DNA of 34,322 bases, taken from NCBI GenBank assembly GCA_021324445.1, contig JAJPJC010000231.1:1-34322 (forward strand), given 5' to 3'. The translations under genes and the position numbers were made by a program. Numbering within the stretch: the first letter of the stretch is position 1; every line of letters begins with the position of its first letter. The stretch comes from Isosphaeraceae bacterium. GTDB taxonomy: Bacteria > Planctomycetota > Planctomycetia > Isosphaerales > Isosphaeraceae. Positions 27,251 to 34,322 of the stretch are shown here, one piece after another. The notes below the pieces were generated by a model, which worked only from the letters and a program-made list of their open reading frames with translations, searched no databases and had not been told where the DNA came from.

Positions 27251-28221
27251 TGGCTCGAATCGGGCCGCCTCTGGAAGCGCTGCCTCATCCCCGCTGGATC
27301 ATCGGTGAAGAGCCCCGCTACGCCGATCTCGGCGAGGTGCCGCGCGAGGTTCCCGTCCGCTTGGTGGTTGACCGTGTAGACCAGGACGGGGATGCCGCGT
27401 TCGTCCAGGGCGGTGACGATCTCCTGCCGCAGGGCTGTGGACGAGCGTTCGCGACGATAGCGGACCGTGTCCGACCCGATGACCTCGGTGGAGACGTGGA
27501 CCGTATCGGCTCCGACCAAGTCGGCGGCATATTCATCGAGGCGATGGAGCGGCGTCGCCAGCAGGATTCCCAGGGCATACCGGCGGCCGTCGCGATCCGC
27601 GGCGAGGAGATCGTCGTGATCAAACGAGGAGATCAACACGCGCTCGGCGGTCTCCGTCGCCGCGATGACCTCCAGCACGCGCTCGACGATCCCGGGCGGC
27701 CGCTCGGGGAAGGACTTGATCTCGACGTTCACGAGCCAATCTTGCTCCTTGGTCAGGATCAGCGCTTCCTCGAGAGTGGGGATGAACACGGACCCTGAGC
27801 GATAGTATTCAACGTGCGAGGGAGCAAGCTGGTCGAAGGTCCCAAAATCCCGTGCCGAGCGGAGCTCGCCCGGTTCGCCGACGAACCAGGAGCCGGCGTC
27901 GAGCGTTTGGATCTCGTCGAAATCGAAGTCAGCGACCTGGAAGCCGTCGCGGCCGCGCGGGTCGCCCGCGAACCGGGTGGCGACGTCGGTGGTCCTCAGC
28001 AGCGATTCATCATGGAGGACGATCGGAACGCCGTCCCGGGTCAAATGGACATCGAGCTCCCACGCCTCCGCGCCAGTCTGCCAGCCCAGGCGGGCGGCCT
28101 CCAGGGTATTCTCAGGCGCGTGGAACGAATCGCCCCGATGAGCGACGAGGACCGGATCGGCTCGGGACGATCTCAAGAGCGCGAGGAACCGATTCTCCGA
28201 TCGACTCGAGGTTGAATCCAT
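27247..28221 (-). CDS. Glycerophosphodiester phosphodiesterase
   Basis: 324 residues, GDPD family. It starts with VLVAHRGDSFHAPENTLEA, giving the first catalytic His and the HAPENT signature. ELDVHLTRDGVPIVLHDE follows with the metal-binding Glu and Asp and second His. NVEIKS and the C-terminal VYTVN and GLFTDDP complete the TIM barrel. The enzyme splits glycerophosphodiesters to glycerol-3-phosphate and an alcohol, recycling lipid head groups. No signal peptide is visible, so it is probably cytoplasmic. ATG 28221 is preceded by GGGAGAAGAGGG. Its stop is inside the shared inverted repeat. Confidence 0.92.
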   Translation of the reverse strand: MDSTSSRSENRFLALLRSSRADPVLVAHRGDSFHAPENTLEAARLGWQTGAEAWELDVHLTRDGVPIVLHDESLLRTTDVATRFAGDPRGRDGFQVADFDFDEIQTLDAGSWFVGEPGELRSARDFGTFDQLAPSHVEYYRSGSVFIPTLEEALILTKEQDWLVNVEIKSFPERPPGIVERVLEVIAATETAERVLISSFDHDDLLAADRDGRRYALGILLATPLHRLDEYAADLVGADTVHVSTEVIGSDTVRYRRERSSTALRQEIVTALDERGIPVLVYTVNHQADGNLARHLAEIGVAGLFTDDPAGMRQRFQRRPDSSQ

Positions 28222-28289
28222 CCCTCTTCTCCCTGCCAATCCCTGGCTTGCCAGTCCGCAAGTCCATCGTCAAGATATCGGGGAGTGGG

Positions 28290-28295
28290 ATTATA
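28290..28295 (-). promoter_or_regulatory. Candidate -10 box for the GDPD gene
   Basis: A perfect TATAAT on the minus strand lies about 70 bp upstream of the GDPD start. No good -35 is visible at 16-18 nt (GGAGGG is there), so this is a partial promoter match only. Confidence 0.4.
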
Positions 28296-28437
28296 CGATA
28301 GTCCAGTCCTGCCCCTCCACGACATTCGAGAGGGCGACATCACTCCACGTCGGCCGCCCTGCATGGGGCTGCCCGACCTGCACCTTGGCACCTGGGAGCT
28401 TCGCAAGGCAACCGAGGATATCCATTGGAGGCGTTTC

Positions 28438-28650
28438 ATGGTGGCGAGCCATACCGCGGTGATCCAGCAGCACGGCGAATGGTGGATCGGCTGGGTCGAA
28501 GAGGTTCCTGGGGTCAACTCCCAGGGCCATACCCGCGAGGAGTTACTGGAAAACCTCCGTGATGCCCTCGAGGAAGCGCTGGAGATGAACCGGGCCGAGG
28601 CGCGTGCGGCCGCGAGCGGGGTTTTCGAGGAGGTGAGTATCCCCTCGTGA
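28438..28650 (+). CDS. hicB: HicB-type antitoxin
   Basis: 70 residues with the short HicB/UPF0150 pattern: TAVIQQHGEWWIGWVEEVPGVNSQGHTREELLENLRDALEEALEMN, a partly degraded RNase H-like fold. HicB neutralises the HicA mRNA-cleaving toxin. ATG 28438 has GGAGG 6 nt upstream, which fixes the start; a longer upstream frame exists but its extra 51 residues look random. The stop overlaps the next start by 4 bp (GTGA), the normal coupling of hicB and hicA. The partner gene is chimeric (see next entry), so the pair may no longer work as a toxin-antitoxin unit. Confidence 0.82.
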   Translation: MVASHTAVIQQHGEWWIGWVEEVPGVNSQGHTREELLENLRDALEEALEMNRAEARAAASGVFEEVSIPS

Positions 28651-29267
28651 AACGGCATGAGCTCATCGCTCACCTGCGGCGGCACGGGTGCGCCTTGATC
28701 CGCGAGGGTCGACGGCACTCATGGTGGGGCAATCCTGCCAATAACCGCCGTTTCAGCGATGGGGAGCTGCTCCAGGCGTTCGAACAGATGTTCGTCTGCA
28801 CTCGGCCCGGGGTGGGTGGCCTGCTCACGGTCCGCGACTACGATCGCGAGGAGCGGGCCGGCGTGCAGATAAAGCCCTACGGCGCCCGCGATGTGGGCGG
28901 CAAACGCTACCTGATCTTCCAGGTCTGGGACTTCGACGGACCGTGCTACGATCTGGCGATGTCCTTCGTCGAGGATCAGGGCGGACCGAGCTGCTCCGCG
29001 CGGGTCGTCCGGTCGCGGTACTACGCCGTCGGCACGGGGACTCTCCTGGCACTCCTCGAACGAGCCGGCTTCCGCGACGTGCAACGGCTCGATGGCCGGT
29101 TCTACCAGCCGGTCTTGCTGGGGAAGCGGGGCTCGCCCGGCGGCTCGATTCGAGGAGGGCCGCCACGGTCCGGAGAGTCCGGCGTCCCCGACAGCAGGGC
29201 TCTCACGGTGACTCATCCCTCTCCGGCTCGTCCAGAGTCCGGACGTGATGGACCTGGTCCTTGTTGA
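28647..29267 (+). CDS. Chimera: HicA N-terminus fused to methyltransferase C-terminus
   Basis: 206 residues, starting GTG 28647 inside the hicB stop. Residues 1-35 are HicA: MKRHELIAHLRRHGCALIREGRRHSWWGNPANNRR, including the His of the RNA-cleaving site (RRHSWW). From about residue 36 the sequence turns into the second half of a class I SAM-dependent methyltransferase: LLTVRDYDREERAGVQIKPYG, YLIFQVWDFDGPCYDLAMSFVED, SRYYAVGTGTLLALLERAGF, RLDGRFYQPVLLGKR. The methyltransferase motif I (SAM-binding GxGxG) and the HicA second half are both absent. The junction is near 28752. The tail after LLGKR (about 45 residues) is Gly/Pro/Ser-rich read-through that overlaps the opposite gene by 65 bp. It most likely arose by deletion and is probably inactive for both functions. 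Confidence 0.7.
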   Translation: MKRHELIAHLRRHGCALIREGRRHSWWGNPANNRRFSDGELLQAFEQMFVCTRPGVGGLLTVRDYDREERAGVQIKPYGARDVGGKRYLIFQVWDFDGPCYDLAMSFVEDQGGPSCSARVVRSRYYAVGTGTLLALLERAGFRDVQRLDGRFYQPVLLGKRGSPGGSIRGGPPRSGESGVPDSRALTVTHPSPARPESGRDGPGPC

Positions 29268-30435
29268 AGCGCACGCCGAGCAGGTCCGTGCGATAGACGC
29301 CGGTCCGCAAGCGCACGCGCCACGTCATCTCGCCAGCCAGGCGATGGGCCGAACCCGGTTCCGCGGCGATGATGGTCTCGGCCGTGTCGCCCGGATCGAG
29401 CCTGGGAAAGTCCTGGCCGACAATCGACCACTCGCTCTCGATGGCCAGGGGATAGAGGCGGATGCTCGGACCTTCGGAGGTGGCGATGAACGGATCATAG
29501 GGTCGCAGGCTGCGCTCGCGAACAAGGTAGACATCGAGCGGGACCAACGATCGTCGCTTCGAGACGTTGGTGAGTCGCAGTCGAAGGACCAGGGATTCCT
29601 CGTTCTCGCGGCGGTATTTGGGCGGCTCGATGGCGCGGATGAGTTCCAGGCGTGTGGCGACGACGGCCAGAGGGGTGACGTTCAGGTCGCCGAGTTGGAC
29701 GGGCTGGCCCAGGGCGACGAGGTTCTCAGGCGGGATCGGCGGGGGCTGGTCGGTCTGGTCGCGTTCCGCGGAGCGCGATGGGACCGCGGGGTCAGGACCG
29801 GCGGCACTGCTCGGTTCGGCGATGCGCGACCCGCGTCCGACCGCGAGGGTCCAGATCAGCGCCAGAGTGATCGCGCTGGCATAGCTCAGCAGCAGCACGA
29901 CGCTCCAGGAGATCCGAGGCTCGACGAGCGAATCATCCTCCTCGACCGCCAGGTGCTGGGTGTGCCGCGCGTGGTCCACGACCTTCAAGTCCGTGCCGGA
30001 GGCTGGGCCCCACGGCTGGTCCCCGGGTTCGGCTCCCGCCCCCGACTCGGGATCGAGGACCACGGATGCCGGCGACCCGGGTTCTGGGCCGGTGCCGGTG
30101 ACCAGCGGTGCCACCGATCGGAAAATCTCCGAGGTCCGCGGCTGCTTCCCGGGCTTGGGGTGCGGGTCCGGCTCGGCTCGGAGCGGGCGGGGCGCCGGCG
30201 GCGATTCCAGGTTCGGGTCGGGGTCCGGCTGCTCGATCGACTGTGACAAGATCACGTCCACGTCGTCGAAGCAGGAGTCGGAAATCGGCTGGTGCGAGGC
30301 AGTCTCGTCCGTCGGAATCCAGTCGAGATCGTCGGGGTCGGGGGACCCGTGGCGTCCGCCCGCCCCGATGCCTGCGGGATGGGGCTTGTCGGGGTTCGGG
30401 GTTGGGTGCGACGGGTTCACAAGATCTTGGGCCAT
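29203..30435 (-). CDS. Single-pass membrane protein, unknown
   Basis: 410 residues from ATG 30435. Residues 1-170 are Pro/Asp/Glu-rich and disordered in look. One membrane helix lies at about 176-199 (SWSVVLLLSYASAITLALIWTLAV). The remaining 210 residues form a beta-rich domain (LGDLNVTPLAVVATRLELI, LVLRLRLTNVSKRRSLVPLDVYLV, RLYPLAIESEWSIVGQDFPRLDPGDTAETIIA), which resembles an immunoglobulin-like or DUF4352-type fold. The disordered part would be cytoplasmic and the folded part outside, an N-in orientation that is inferred. Function unknown. The 3' end overlaps the opposite chimeric gene. Confidence 0.65.
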   Translation of the reverse strand: MAQDLVNPSHPTPNPDKPHPAGIGAGGRHGSPDPDDLDWIPTDETASHQPISDSCFDDVDVILSQSIEQPDPDPNLESPPAPRPLRAEPDPHPKPGKQPRTSEIFRSVAPLVTGTGPEPGSPASVVLDPESGAGAEPGDQPWGPASGTDLKVVDHARHTQHLAVEEDDSLVEPRISWSVVLLLSYASAITLALIWTLAVGRGSRIAEPSSAAGPDPAVPSRSAERDQTDQPPPIPPENLVALGQPVQLGDLNVTPLAVVATRLELIRAIEPPKYRRENEESLVLRLRLTNVSKRRSLVPLDVYLVRERSLRPYDPFIATSEGPSIRLYPLAIESEWSIVGQDFPRLDPGDTAETIIAAEPGSAHRLAGEMTWRVRLRTGVYRTDLLGVRFNKDQVHHVRTLDEPERDESP

Positions 30436-30572
30436 GATGGCGACCCCGCAGGCATCGATCCAACGGGGCCGGTGAATCGGAGATGGCGACCCTCCTGGTG
30501 CCGGGTATCCCCCGCCCAGAGCCGGTGGCTGTGCCGAGAGCGAGCCGCGTAGCAACTCTTAGAAGGTGGAGC

Positions 30573-30610
30573 AGCCGCCCTCGGCTGCCATCTGCCAGCC
30601 GAGGGCGGCT
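30573..30610. terminator. 15-bp perfect hairpin
   Basis: The arms AGCCGCCCTCGGCTG (30573-30587) and CAGCCGAGGGCGGCT (30596-30610) pair perfectly over an 8-nt loop. It lies about 100 bp beyond the stop of the SAM-hydrolase gene on the minus strand and upstream of the membrane protein gene. It is probably a terminator or a REP element. Confidence 0.55.
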
Positions 30611-30712
30611 CCCCACGCCTTCCCCGTTCCGGGGACCTATTCAGTCTAACGATCGAGTCCGGCGCTTGGCGACACCCTCGATCCAATGAGAGCTGGATTG
30701 CGGGAAGGGCTC

Positions 30713-31606
30713 TCAAGAACCCGCTTCGGTGTTGCGTCGAAACCGCACCGTGGTGCCCGAGCCGGCGGTGAGCTGTCGGGCCGCATCGCCGTTGACCACC
30801 GCGATCTCGACCCAGCCTGAGCTTCCGATCAGGGCGATCAGAGTGCCCGTGGGACGGTCCCCGTAGGTCCGGTCGATCCCCTCGATCCGTTCACCGCCGA
30901 TCTCGATCACCCAGGAGCTGGGTGGCGCCACGGCAAGCTGATCGGCGTTGAGATTGGTGATCAGGTTGCCGAACGTGTCGCGGAAGATCACCTCACCCAC
31001 GAAGCCGTCCTCCGCGGCATTGGGTTGGAAGTTCCGCAAGGTGATGAAGCTGTCGCGCCGCGGTCCGAGCTGCTCGGGTGAACCGCCTCGGAGCAGATGG
31101 GCGGCGGCCGGGGCGAGGATGTCGCGGCCGTGGAAGGTGGCCGAGACGACCGCACGCCGCAGGTCCGGGTTGGTGATCTCCCAGATCCCCTCCGGCGGCT
31201 GGCTCCGGACGACGCCGGTGATCAGGCCGTTGTCCGGGAGCACGAACCATTGGCCGGCTGTCGCGACGACGATCAGCCGGCGATCGGTCCCCACGCCCGG
31301 ATCGACCACGACGAGATGAACGGTTCCCTTGGGGAAGACGTCGACGATCCCGGCCAGGACGAACCCGCCTTCCAGGATGTTCTGCGGCGCGATCGTGTGG
31401 CAGACGTCCACCAACTGGGTCCCGGGAGCCAGGTCGAGCAGGACTCCCTTGAGCGCGGCCACGTAGGGTCCGCCCAGGCCGAAGTCGGTCGTCAGGGTCA
31501 GGATCCCGGGTCGCATCGTCCCTCCGGGCGCGCTCGGGGACACCCCGCGATCGCTCGGGGCCGCCGCCCCTTGGGCCGCTTCATCTTGCCGCCGCGTCGT
31601 GTTCAT
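30713..31606 (-). CDS. SAM hydroxide adenosyltransferase (SAM hydrolase, DUF62)
   Basis: 297 residues from ATG 31606. The N-terminal domain has LTLTTDFGLGGPYVAALKGVLLDLAPG, the family signature, then CHTIAPQNILEGGFVLAGI, VVVDPGVGTDRR and LPDNGLITGV. The C-terminal domain has IFRDTFGNLITNLNADQL. Members split S-adenosylmethionine to adenosine and methionine with water; a close cousin group makes fluoro- or chloro-adenosine, and nothing here signals that. The start overlaps the queF stop as ATGA. A second ATG at 31516, with a strong GGAGGG 3 nt before it, starts right at the conserved domain and may be the true start. Confidence 0.85.
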   Translation of the reverse strand: MNTTRRQDEAAQGAAAPSDRGVSPSAPGGTMRPGILTLTTDFGLGGPYVAALKGVLLDLAPGTQLVDVCHTIAPQNILEGGFVLAGIVDVFPKGTVHLVVVDPGVGTDRRLIVVATAGQWFVLPDNGLITGVVRSQPPEGIWEITNPDLRRAVVSATFHGRDILAPAAAHLLRGGSPEQLGPRRDSFITLRNFQPNAAEDGFVGEVIFRDTFGNLITNLNADQLAVAPPSSWVIEIGGERIEGIDRTYGDRPTGTLIALIGSSGWVEIAVVNGDAARQLTAGSGTTVRFRRNTEAGS

Positions 31607-31953
31607 GGGCCGCTCGCCTCGTAGACTGCCGTGATCCGCGCCGTCATCCCGCCGCGGGGGTTGAACTGGCCCACCACCGTCATCCGTCGCGGCTGGCACG
31701 ACTGGACCAGGTCATCCAGGATTGTGTTCACGGAATGCTCGTAGAAGATCCCGCGGTTGCGGTAGCCGAAGAGGTAGAGCTTCAAGCTCTTCAGTTCCAG
31801 GCAGCTCGCGTGCGGGACATAGCGGATGAGGATCGTGCCGAAGTCCGGCTGACCCGTCTTGGGACAGACGGCGGTAAACTCCGGGCACGTGATCTCGATC
31901 TCGTAGTCTCGGTCCGGAAACTGATTGGCGAAGGTTTCCACCGGGGGAGGCAT
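31603..31953 (-). CDS. queF: QueF, NADPH-dependent 7-cyano-7-deazaguanine reductase
   Basis: 116 residues from ATG 31953, short (type I, YkvM-like) QueF. It reduces preQ0 to preQ1 with NADPH in queuosine synthesis. The thioimide Cys is Cys30 in FTAVCPKTGQPDFGTI with Asp37 as the proton donor, the same +7 spacing as in B. subtilis QueF. The QueF signature LELKSLKLYLFGYRNRGIFYEH follows. A second ATG at 32007 would add 18 residues (MSAPIQNPKSKIQNGDID) encoded by an intergenic repeat; neither start has a good ribosome site. The 3' end overlaps the SAM-hydrolase start, so the two are one operon. Confidence 0.9.
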   Translation of the reverse strand: MPPPVETFANQFPDRDYEIEITCPEFTAVCPKTGQPDFGTILIRYVPHASCLELKSLKLYLFGYRNRGIFYEHSVNTILDDLVQSCQPRRMTVVGQFNPRGGMTARITAVYEASGP

Positions 31954-31969
31954 GTCGATATCACCATTT

Positions 31970-32020
31970 TGGATTTTCGATTTTGGATTCTGGATTGGGG
32001 CCGACATGCCGGCACCTAGG
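31970..32020. repeat. AT-rich repeat, left copy, at queF 5' end
   Basis: The + strand reads TTTGGATTTTCGATTTTGGATTCTGGA and then GACATGCCGGCACC. Its reverse complement resembles the sequence at 32211-32282, so the two are inverted copies. In the longer queF reading frame it encodes the NPKSKIQN peptide. Confidence 0.55.
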
Positions 32021-32155
32021 GTTCCAGGAGTCGTTCCGTCCCGGAAGAGCAACCTCCTCATTCTAATCGAGATGCTGGGCGGCTCGGAAGTTCGGGCGGC
32101 TTGATTCTCGAGGTGTCCCCAGGCCAAGATGGCGGAGGGTCCGAGCCCCAAGCAA

Positions 32156-32169
32156 GCAGGCCGGCCTGC
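32156..32169. repeat. Perfect 14-bp palindrome
   Basis: GCAGGCCGGCCTGC is a perfect dyad in the divergent gap between queF and the aldo/keto reductase gene. It could be an operator or a repeat remnant; nothing decides. Confidence 0.4.
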
Positions 32170-32210
32170 ACCGTCTGGTCACGGGCGGCGCGATCTGGGT
32201 CGGGGAGGGG

Positions 32211-32282
32211 GGCTGGCATGCCGGCGCCTTCGGTGGCGGAGGCTTTCCCATCCCAAATCCATAATCGAAAACCCCAAATCTC
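32211..32282. repeat. AT-rich repeat, right copy, before aldo/keto reductase
   Basis: CATGCCGGCGCC is followed by TCCCAAATCCATAATCGAAAA and CCCCAAATC, matching in order the inverse of the left copy. It ends just upstream of the reductase ribosome site. Confidence 0.55.
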
Positions 32283-32300
32283 CTGACGGGAGACTCGCCC

Positions 32301-33197
32301 ATGGAAACCCGGCAATTCGGCAAGACGGACCTGCGCGTCAGTGCCCTCGGCTTCGGCGGCGCGGAGATCGGCTACGAGCGTGCGACGCCCGCGGTCGTCG
32401 CACGGTTGCTCGGCGAGGCTCTCGACGCCGGTCTCAACGTGATCGATACGGCCGAGTGCTATTATCAGAGCGAAGAGTTGATCGGCCAGGCGGTTTCGTC
32501 GCGGCGTGCGGAGTTCTCCCTGTTCACCAAGTGTGGGCACCCGGAAGGCCCCTCGGCCGAGGACTGGAGGCCGGAATCCCTGCTGCACAGCATCCGGCGC
32601 AGCCTCCAGCGGCTCAAGACCGACCGGCTCGACCTGGTGCAGCTCCACAGCTGCTCCCAGGACGAGCTCCGCAAGGGGGACGTCATCGCGGCGCTGGTGC
32701 AGGCTCGGGAGAAGGGATACACCCGCTACATCGGTTATAGCGGGGATGGGGCCGCGGCGCGGACGGCCATCGAATGCGGTGCCTTCGACGCGCTCCAGAC
32801 CTCAATCAGCATCGCCGACCAGGAGGCGATCGAGCTCACCTTGCCCCTGGCCCGCGCGCAGCAGATGGGGGTCATCGCCAAGAGGCCGATTGCCAATGCC
32901 GTCTGGCGACACCCCCAGAAACCCGACAATGCGTACGTCCAGCCGTACTGGGAGCGCCTGCAAGAGCTGCGCTATACCTTCCTCGCGGGCGAGCCCGCGG
33001 CGGGCGTCGCGATCGCCTTGCGATTCACCCTGAGCGTCCCAGGAGTGCACACGGCGATCGTCGGCACATCGAAGCCCGGCCGCTGGCGCGAGAATGCGGC
33101 CCTGCTCGATGCCGGCCCCCTCCCGGCGGACCAGTTCGATGCGATCCGATCGCGGTGGCGCCAGGTCGCTGATCCGAGCTGGATCGGTCAGATCTGA
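32301..33197 (+). CDS. Aldo/keto reductase
   Basis: 298 residues, AKR superfamily TIM barrel. The catalytic tetrad is visible: Asp49 and Tyr54 (VIDTAECYYQSE), Lys77 (LFTKCG) and His116 (LVQLHSC). The nucleotide-binding end has AIVGTSKPGRWREN near 250-263. The family reduces carbonyls with NADPH; the substrate is not readable. It begins METRQFGKTDLRVSALGFGG. GGGAG lies 8 nt upstream of the ATG. It runs divergently from queF across a 293-347-bp gap filled by repeats. Confidence 0.92.
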   Translation: METRQFGKTDLRVSALGFGGAEIGYERATPAVVARLLGEALDAGLNVIDTAECYYQSEELIGQAVSSRRAEFSLFTKCGHPEGPSAEDWRPESLLHSIRRSLQRLKTDRLDLVQLHSCSQDELRKGDVIAALVQAREKGYTRYIGYSGDGAAARTAIECGAFDALQTSISIADQEAIELTLPLARAQQMGVIAKRPIANAVWRHPQKPDNAYVQPYWERLQELRYTFLAGEPAAGVAIALRFTLSVPGVHTAIVGTSKPGRWRENAALLDAGPLPADQFDAIRSRWRQVADPSWIGQI

Positions 33198-33371
33198 TGT
33201 CGAGAAGCTCCCAGTACGCAGTACACAGTACGTAGTGACGAAGGATTTGTCGGTGTCGGCTGTCGCCCATCGCTGATCACGTGGCGATCCCGTTCGCTTC
33301 GGCCGCCTTCGCCGGGTTCCCGCCGTCCAGGGGCCACCGGATTCCTGTCTGCCACTGCGTAGTGCGGACGT

Positions 33372-33911
33372 TCACGAGTGAGAGGTCAGCACGAGCGTGA
33401 ACTTCCCGTGCTCCGGCGCTTGAGGATTCGTCGTGGAATGGCTGGGGATCGTCACCAGGGTGGCGACGCCGCTGTCTTGGACGTTGGTATACTTCCCGGT
33501 CCCGCTGACGGTCGAGTAGCTGAAGACATCGGGCAGGCCCGTGGGACCGTTGTCCTGTTCGGGGCCGGTCAGTTGCAGGGTGATCGTGCCGTTGGCCCCG
33601 TCGAGGTAGAGATCGCCCTGAGCGTGCCCCTGGGCGATGAAGCCGATGGCCTGGATCTTCCCCGCGACGAACGCATGGCCGACCTTATTGACATGCCCTG
33701 AGCCGTGCATGACGTAGGTCGCCCCGGCGTCCGGATTGGAGTCGTTGACGTGATAGTGGCCGCGGAACGTGCCATTAAGGTGGATAATCAGGATGATCGG
33801 CTGTGTGGCCGCCGCCGGACCGACCGGTGCGGCGGCGATTCCACCCGACAGCAAGGTCCTGGACTCGAATGGCTCGACCAGCGGGCGCAGGATGTGACGT
33901 CGCTCTCTCAT
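33372..33911 (-). CDS. Small exported protein with LEPR-XLL-like motif
   Basis: 179 residues from ATG 33911, set by AGGAGAAGG upstream. The start MRERRHILRPLVEPFESRTLLSGG is a variant of the LEPR-XLL motif (here VEPFESRTLLSG at 12-23), which marks many surface or exported planctomycete proteins. The rest is beta-rich and Gly/Thr/His-rich (IILIIHLNGTFRGHYHVND, GHVNKVGHAFVAGKIQAIGF, GTITLQLTG, GKFTLVLTSHS), suggesting a small beta-sandwich or barrel. No enzyme motif is seen. Function unknown. Confidence 0.7.
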   Translation of the reverse strand: MRERRHILRPLVEPFESRTLLSGGIAAAPVGPAAATQPIILIIHLNGTFRGHYHVNDSNPDAGATYVMHGSGHVNKVGHAFVAGKIQAIGFIAQGHAQGDLYLDGANGTITLQLTGPEQDNGPTGLPDVFSYSTVSGTGKYTNVQDSGVATLVTIPSHSTTNPQAPEHGKFTLVLTSHS

Positions 33912-34322
33912 GGTCCTTCTCCTCAGTTGAGACGATGGTGCACCGATCAGGTTCGGTTCACCCCTGCGCGCAGTGCGACGAGGGGATCTCCGGCCCATCC
34001 CGGCAAGACCCGTGGCCTGATGAGGAAAGCCAGCAGGATCGATGGCGCTCCCTCGCCTGGACGCGACAGGACTCGAGTCGGGCCGGTTCCCCGCGGAACA
34101 GGATCCAACGGCTCGATACTCATTCGAACCACGGTCTCGAGTCAAAGTATCGCGGTGGGATCCGCCTGGTCTTTTTGAGACTTCTCGGGAAACACCACCG
34201 GGACCCCGTTCGTCGGAACGTGGTTGGGATGGGGCCCGAGGCCCGCCAACCGCGCACGTCCGTGCGATCCGCGGGTGGAGTCGGGCTGACGCCCGAGGTG
34301 GGAGGACCTTCGTCCCGTCCCA
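33912..34322. other. Gene-free end of window
   Basis: No gene is supported in these 411 bp; long frames are shadows with random composition. It must include the promoter of the minus-strand LEPR-XLL gene, but only a weak TTGACT (minus strand, 34140-34145) is seen. Near the end TCGGGC-TGAC-GCCCGA forms a short hairpin like the one at the window start. Confidence 0.4.

Noticed and set aside
28285..28437. N-terminal extension of hicB by 51 residues
   Set aside because: The added residues do not resemble HicB and the strong GGAGG site points to ATG 28438.
30713..31606. Fluorinase or chlorinase (halogenating SAM enzyme)
   Set aside because: The general DUF62 signature fits SAM hydrolase; no feature specific to halogenases could be identified.
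34118..34145. Minus-strand TTGACT (34140-34145) as promoter of the LEPR-XLL gene
   Set aside because: No acceptable -10 at 16-18 nt, and it lies over 200 bp from the start codon.

Overview
The window reads as a chromosomal stretch from a GC-rich planctomycete, most likely of the Isosphaeraceae type. The evidence is a Tat-signal Gfo/Idh/MocA oxidoreductase, a secreted protein with a LEPR-XLL-like N-terminal motif, TxVTDAGL-type leucine-rich repeats, an ECF sigma factor, and many small palindromic repeats between genes. This placement is inference from gene style; no rRNA, tRNA, CRISPR array or transposase was seen.

Layout. 1-1200: a 5'-truncated Hsp70 remnant next to a REP-like double hairpin, then a gene-free stretch with an 87-bp tandem repeat. 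1195-6755, all on +: an orphan XisI, a GT28/MGDG-synthase-type glycosyltransferase, an exported YegP-like protein, an exported serine hydrolase of the beta-lactamase fold, a membrane/LRR protein with an internal duplication, and a class 3 lipase. 6785-12010: a minus-strand pair (67-aa basic protein plus orphan Phd/YefM antitoxin), a large HerA-like ATPase on +, then on minus a HEPN-type protein with a small partner, and PPK2. 12313-14343 (+): the oxidoreductase and a PD-(D/E)XK-like protein. 14452-18196 (+): a probable operon of rlmN, an ECF sigma factor, comF and hemC. 18687-25806 (+): a LysR regulator followed by gltB and gltD, which overlap by 8 bp. 25847-28221: a planctomycete-style secreted helical protein converging on a glycerophosphodiester phosphodiesterase. 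28438-29267 (+): hicB, then a chimeric gene that begins as hicA and ends as a methyltransferase. 29203-32007 (minus): a single-pass membrane protein and a queF/SAM-hydrolase pair. 32301-33911: an aldo/keto reductase and a small exported protein on minus.

Genes that work together: GltB and GltD form NADPH-dependent glutamate synthase, with the adjacent LysR protein as probable regulator (GltC-like). RlmN, the sigma factor, ComF and HemC look co-transcribed. QueF and the SAM hydrolase are translationally coupled. Three toxin-antitoxin-type loci (xisI, phd, hicBA) all look incomplete, so this region appears to collect and erode such modules.

The observations most worth checking are the hicA-methyltransferase chimera, the HEPN gene pair, the 87-bp repeat array, and the way intergenic repeats have been recruited as stop codons or coding sequence (rlmN 3' end, queF 5' end, the 27184-27250 element).
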